Shown here one piece after another: positions 5,976-9,362 of a DNA stretch of 9,362 bases. This DNA is from Bacteroidales bacterium (lineage in GTDB: Bacteria > Bacteroidota > Bacteroidia > Bacteroidales > UBA7960). The stretch covers positions 1 through 9,362 of the forward strand of contig PWNO01000086.1 of assembly GCA_003557765.1 (NCBI GenBank), read 5' to 3'. How positions within the stretch are numbered: the stretch's first letter is position 1; the number at the start of each line of letters is the position of its first letter. The translations under genes and the position numbers were made by a program. Under the pieces are notes generated by a model, which was given only the letters and a program-made list of their open reading frames with translations, made no database searches and was not told the origin of the DNA.

Positions 5976-6006
5976 TTTGCCACGATTGTTAACAAAGTTA
6001 AAAGCA

Positions 6007-7368
6007 ATGTCGAAAGTCATACACATCAAACGCGGGCTCGATATCCCCCTTGAGGGCACTGCAGAGAAAATTCTTCAAAAGCCCTCCCGGTCTGCCACAT
6101 ATGCTGTCAAGCCTACGGATTTTCATGGTTTGTTTCCCAAGATGCTGGTCAGCGAGGGCGACAGGGTAAAGGCAGGTACACCGCTATTCTATGACAAGTA
6201 CAATGAAGACGTAGTCTTTACTTCGCCTGTGAGTGGCACCTACCAGCAGCTTGTCAGGGGTGCCAAGCGACGCATTCTGGAGGTTCGTATAGAAGCGGAT
6301 CCGGAAGATGATTATGTGGATTTTGGTGCCGCTGACCCGAAATCGCTCAACCGGGATGAGGTGAAGAAAAAGTTACTTAAAAGTGGGCTGTGGCCGGTGA
6401 TACGCCAGCGTCCTTACGCTGTAATTGCACACCAGAAAGACACTCCGCGTGACATCTTTATCTCTGCATTCAAGTCCACCCCTGTGGCACCCGATATGGA
6501 TTTTGTTGTGAACGGGCAGGAGGATGTTTTCCAAAAAGGGCTGGATGTGCTTACACAGCTTACTGATGGTGATGTGCACCTCAGCATGCATAGTGAAAAC
6601 AATACATCCCGGGCTTTTACCGAGGCAAAAGGTGTGGTGCTTCACCGTTTTAAAGGGCCCCATCCTGCGGGGAACGTGGGCATTCAGATACATCACATCA
6701 AGCCGTTAAATAAAGGCGATATCGTATGGTATGTCGACGTGCAGGATGTGATCTCCATTGGCCGTCTTTTTGAGAAAGGGATCTATGATGCCAGCAAGAT
6801 CGTGGTGTTGAATGGGCCCGAGGTGTTGAAGCCCAGGTATTACCGGGTGCTCAGTGGCGTGAACATCACAGCATTCACCCGGGAAAACATCCGGGAGGAA
6901 GAGGGGATCACCCCGCGCTTCATCAGTGGAGATGTGTTATCCGGTGAAAAGATCCAACCGGATGGCTTTCTGGGCTTTTATGATGGACAGGTTACCGTCA
7001 TCCCGGAAGGGGATAAGCCAGAATTGCTTGGCTGGCTGATCCCCAGAACGGATAAATTCAGTGTGTCACGCACCTTCTTCTCCTTCCTGATGCCATGGAA
7101 GAAATACAGGCTCAACACCAATATCCGCAGCGGAGAACGCCCCTTTGTGATCACCGGTATCTACGAGAAGGTGTTGCCGATGGATATCATGCCCATGCAG
7201 CTGATTAAAAGTATCATGATCAATGACATCGACAAGATGGAGAAACTAGGCATTTACGAGATTGCCCCGGAAGATTTTGCTTTACCGGAATACGTTTGTC
7301 CGTCAAAAATTGAGATGCAGACCATTGTGCGGGAAGGACTGGACGCCTTGCAAAAAGAATTTGCTTAG
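6007..7368 (+). CDS. nqrA: Na+-translocating NADH:quinone reductase subunit A
   Basis: NqrA, the large peripheral subunit on the cytoplasmic side of the NQR respiratory complex, which oxidises NADH, reduces quinone and pumps Na+ out of the cell. NqrA has no classical redox cofactor and docks on NqrB. The 453-aa product begins MSKVIHIKRGLDIPLEG, the usual opening. An N-terminal barrel-sandwich (lipoyl-like) region includes VSEGDRVKAGTPLFYDK and FTSPVSGTYQQLVRGAKRR (about 48-100). The middle has VLNGPEVLKPRYYRVLSG. The C-terminus has the conserved CPSKIEMQTIVREGLD, with Cys431. A TTG at 5977 in the same frame would add ten residues, but it lies at the predicted transcript start and the added residues are not family-like. 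First gene of nqrABCD..., 39 bases before nqrB. Confidence 0.96.
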   Translation: MSKVIHIKRGLDIPLEGTAEKILQKPSRSATYAVKPTDFHGLFPKMLVSEGDRVKAGTPLFYDKYNEDVVFTSPVSGTYQQLVRGAKRRILEVRIEADPEDDYVDFGAADPKSLNRDEVKKKLLKSGLWPVIRQRPYAVIAHQKDTPRDIFISAFKSTPVAPDMDFVVNGQEDVFQKGLDVLTQLTDGDVHLSMHSENNTSRAFTEAKGVVLHRFKGPHPAGNVGIQIHHIKPLNKGDIVWYVDVQDVISIGRLFEKGIYDASKIVVLNGPEVLKPRYYRVLSGVNITAFTRENIREEEGITPRFISGDVLSGEKIQPDGFLGFYDGQVTVIPEGDKPELLGWLIPRTDKFSVSRTFFSFLMPWKKYRLNTNIRSGERPFVITGIYEKVLPMDIMPMQLIKSIMINDIDKMEKLGIYEIAPEDFALPEYVCPSKIEMQTIVREGLDALQKEFA

Positions 7369-7407
7369 AAGTTTTTGATCGAACATAAACCAAAAAAATA
7401 AAGAACG

Positions 7408-8613
7408 TTGAAAGCTTTACATAATTTAGTGGAAAAGGTTAAGCCTCAGTTCGAAAAAGGAGGGAGGTTTCAAAAGCTTTACAGGACTTTTGAAGCTTTT
7501 GAAACCTTTTTGTTTGTGAAGGGCGATGTGACCACCCGCGGAAGTCACATACGGGATGCGATGGACATGAAGCGCACCATGTTTCATGTGATCATTGCAC
7601 TGACACCAGTGCTGTTGTTCGGTATGTGGAATGTGGGGCTGCAGCATTACAGGGCCATGGGTGAGGAGGTCGCTTTCATGGATGAGTTTCTGTTCGGGCT
7701 CATCAAAGTGTTGCCGCTGGTTGTGGTCAGCTACGCCTCGGGCCTGATCGTCGAATTTATCTTTGCCACCATTCGGGACCATGAGGTCAACGAAGGTTTC
7801 CTGGTTTCAGGAATGCTTATTCCATTGATTATCCCGGTGACTACGCCGCTCTGGATGGTTGCCGTGGCCACGGTGTTTGCCGTGATCATCGGCAAGGAAG
7901 TATTTGGCGGCACCGGCATGAACATCCTGAATCCGGCATTGCTCGCACGGGCCTTCCTGTTTTTTGCCTACCCGGCTTACCTGTCTGGAGAAGAAAACCC
8001 CGCAGGAAACTTTGTGTGGACACAAGCTTCCGCAGATCAGGCAGTGGATGCCTATTCGGGGGCAACCCCGCTGGCTGAGGCTGCAACCGCATCTGCAGCT
8101 GGTGATGTCAGTGCTGCCCAGATGATGGAAAGCATGCCCTCTGCATTTGAAATGTTCATTGGCACCATCCCGGGCTCCGTGGGTGAAACCTCCACCTTGC
8201 TGATCCTTCTGGGTGCCTTGATCCTCGTGGCCACAGGTGTAGGCAGCCTGCGAATCATGGTGTCGGTAGTGGCGGGAGGCCTCTTTACCGGCCTACTGTT
8301 TAATCTCTTGGCTGTGAACACTTTTATGGAACTGCCGGCATACTATCATCTCATTATGGGCGGTTTTGCCTTTGGTACGGTATACATGGCCACTGACCCG
8401 GTGTCGGCTTCACAAACCGGTTCGGGCAAATACATCTATGGCTTCCTGATTGGGGTCATCACGGTGCTGATCCGTGTGATCAACCCGGCATACCCTGAGG
8501 GCATGATGCTGGCCATTCTGTTCATGAATGTGTTTGCGCCGCTAATTGACCATTATGTTGTAGAAGCCAACATCAAGCGGCGCATGAAACGACTGAAGCC
8601 TGTAGCCGGGTAG
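7408..8613 (+). CDS. nqrB: Na+-translocating NADH:quinone reductase subunit B
   Basis: NqrB, the main membrane subunit, which carries covalent FMN and riboflavin and forms much of the Na+ path and the quinone site. The 401-aa length is typical. An N-terminal cytoplasmic arm includes FEKGGRFQKLYRTFEAFETF (15-34) and RGSHIRDAMDMKRTM. About nine or ten hydrophobic segments follow from residue 58, with GGTGMNILNPALLARAF (167-183) and MATDPVSASQTGSGK (327-341). The SGATP motif at 217-221 places the FMN-bearing threonine at Thr220; FMN is attached there by ApbE in this family. The start is a rare TTG at 7408: it gives MKALHNLVEK, as in related NqrB proteins, and no ATG precedes the conserved arm. 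No clear Shine-Dalgarno is present. nqrC starts 38 bases downstream. Confidence 0.96.
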   Translation: MKALHNLVEKVKPQFEKGGRFQKLYRTFEAFETFLFVKGDVTTRGSHIRDAMDMKRTMFHVIIALTPVLLFGMWNVGLQHYRAMGEEVAFMDEFLFGLIKVLPLVVVSYASGLIVEFIFATIRDHEVNEGFLVSGMLIPLIIPVTTPLWMVAVATVFAVIIGKEVFGGTGMNILNPALLARAFLFFAYPAYLSGEENPAGNFVWTQASADQAVDAYSGATPLAEAATASAAGDVSAAQMMESMPSAFEMFIGTIPGSVGETSTLLILLGALILVATGVGSLRIMVSVVAGGLFTGLLFNLLAVNTFMELPAYYHLIMGGFAFGTVYMATDPVSASQTGSGKYIYGFLIGVITVLIRVINPAYPEGMMLAILFMNVFAPLIDHYVVEANIKRRMKRLKPVAG

Positions 8614-8651
8614 TCTGCTTAACAAGTGAAAACAAATTAAATCGCAATACA

Positions 8652-9344
8652 ATGAGCAACCGTTATGTGTTTTTATATGCTTCTGCCATGGTTATCATCG
8701 TGGCCCTCGTCCTTTCCGGGGCGGCCACCTTGCTGAGGCCGCTGCAGGAGCGTAACATGCGCATCGAAAAAATGCAAAACATCCTGTCGACCATCAACAT
8801 CCCGGCCGACAGGGCTGAGGCAGAAGAGCTGTTCAACCGCTACATCACTGAGACCAAGGTGGTCAACCATGCGGGCGAAGAGATTGAGGGCGATGCCTTT
8901 GAAGTGGACCTTCAGGATGAGAACCGCAAACCCGTGGAGGAACGTCAGCTGCCCGTATTCATTGCGGATGTCGACGGTGAAAATTTCTACATCGTTCCGC
9001 TTCGCGGTGCGGGACTATGGGGTCCAATCTGGGGTTATATTGGACTGGAGTCTGACCTGGAGACCATTGCCGGCGCCAACTTTGACCATGCTTCCGAAAC
9101 CCCCGGCCTGGGTGCCGAAATTGCCGACCGTCCATTTCAAGAGCAGTTCCGGGGCAAGCGCATATATGATGAAGCGAGCGATTTCCGTCCTGTGACCGTG
9201 GTTAAAGGTACCGCACCACCGGATGATCCCCATCGCGTGGATGGGATCAGCGGAGGAACCATTACCTCAAACGGTGTAACCAACATGCTGCGTGATGGCC
9301 TGGAGGTATACAAGTCGTACTTTGAAAAACTGAAAACGTCATGA
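8652..9344 (+). CDS. nqrC: Na+-translocating NADH:quinone reductase subunit C
   Basis: NqrC, a one-helix membrane subunit whose large soluble domain carries a covalent FMN on the periplasmic side and relays electrons within the pump. The 230-aa product has one N-terminal hydrophobic helix (about 5-28), then the FMN domain. Family landmarks are VPLRGAGLWGPIWGYIGLESD (115-135), ETPGLGAEI (149-157) and the flavinylation motif DGISGGTITSNGV, with Thr203 the expected FMN attachment site. The motif reads SGGT rather than the SGAT of Vibrio NqrC; the modified Thr and preceding Asp197 are kept, so it should be functional. V. cholerae NqrC is somewhat longer, about 257 aa. The stop codon overlaps the nqrD start (ATGA), indicating translational coupling. 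Confidence 0.96.
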   Translation: MSNRYVFLYASAMVIIVALVLSGAATLLRPLQERNMRIEKMQNILSTINIPADRAEAEELFNRYITETKVVNHAGEEIEGDAFEVDLQDENRKPVEERQLPVFIADVDGENFYIVPLRGAGLWGPIWGYIGLESDLETIAGANFDHASETPGLGAEIADRPFQEQFRGKRIYDEASDFRPVTVVKGTAPPDDPHRVDGISGGTITSNGVTNMLRDGLEVYKSYFEKLKTS

Positions 9345-9362
9345 GCGAAAACAATAACCAAC
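9341..9362 (+). CDS. nqrD: NqrD, 5' end only (runs off the window)
   Basis: An ATG at 9341 overlaps the nqrC TGA in an ATGA junction, and the frame (MSENNNQ) stays open to the end of the window. In NQR operons the next gene is always nqrD, a small membrane subunit that with NqrE binds the intramembrane iron-sulfur centre. Seven residues are too few to identify by similarity, so the call rests on operon order and the coupled start. Confidence 0.75.

Noticed and set aside
5977..6006. Ten-residue N-terminal extension of NqrA from a TTG
   Set aside because: The TTG sits at the predicted transcript start, and the ATG at 6007 gives the normal NqrA N-terminus.

Overview
The window comes from a member of the Bacteroidota, probably class Bacteroidia. 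Two type IX secretion proteins (PorT and the SprA plug protein) occur only in this phylum. The candidate promoters have the phylum's TTTG ... TAnnTTTG form rather than -35/-10 boxes, Shine-Dalgarno sequences are mostly weak or absent, and the six-gene Na+-pumping NADH:quinone oxidoreductase (NQR) operon is common there. I cannot name a genus from the sequence alone.

Layout. 1-170 is G/T-rich non-coding sequence. 183-740 (+) is a TrmH/SpoU-family RNA methyltransferase. 741-918 is a short convergent spacer with no convincing gene. On the minus strand, read right to left, come an aspartate-type aminotransferase (3660-2467), pdxH (2455-1817) and porT (1701-919). The first two are 11 bases apart and probably one transcript; porT follows after 115 bases. 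Divergent from the aminotransferase is a small plus-strand pair: a membrane-anchored DUF7935-type protein (3799-4314) and a stand-alone ThiS-like sulfur carrier (4338-4544). Convergent with thiS is the T9SS plug gene (4551-5876, minus). Divergent from that gene, across a 130-base promoter region, starts the nqr operon: nqrA (6007-7368), nqrB (7408-8613), nqrC (8652-9344) and the first codons of nqrD (9341 onward), which runs off the window.

How the genes fit together. NqrA-D are the first four subunits of the respiratory Na+ pump, with covalent-FMN threonines visible in NqrB and NqrC. PorT and Plug both belong to the T9SS outer-membrane machinery but sit in separate transcription units here. 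PdxH makes pyridoxal phosphate, the cofactor of the aminotransferase encoded just upstream of it. ThiS without other thiamine genes is the least explained element.

This is mainly a conserved housekeeping region. I found no sign of a CRISPR array, prophage, intact insertion sequence, toxin-antitoxin pair or defence system, and nothing I would call a new system. The most interesting features are the two divergent promoter regions and the orphan thiS/DUF7935 pair.
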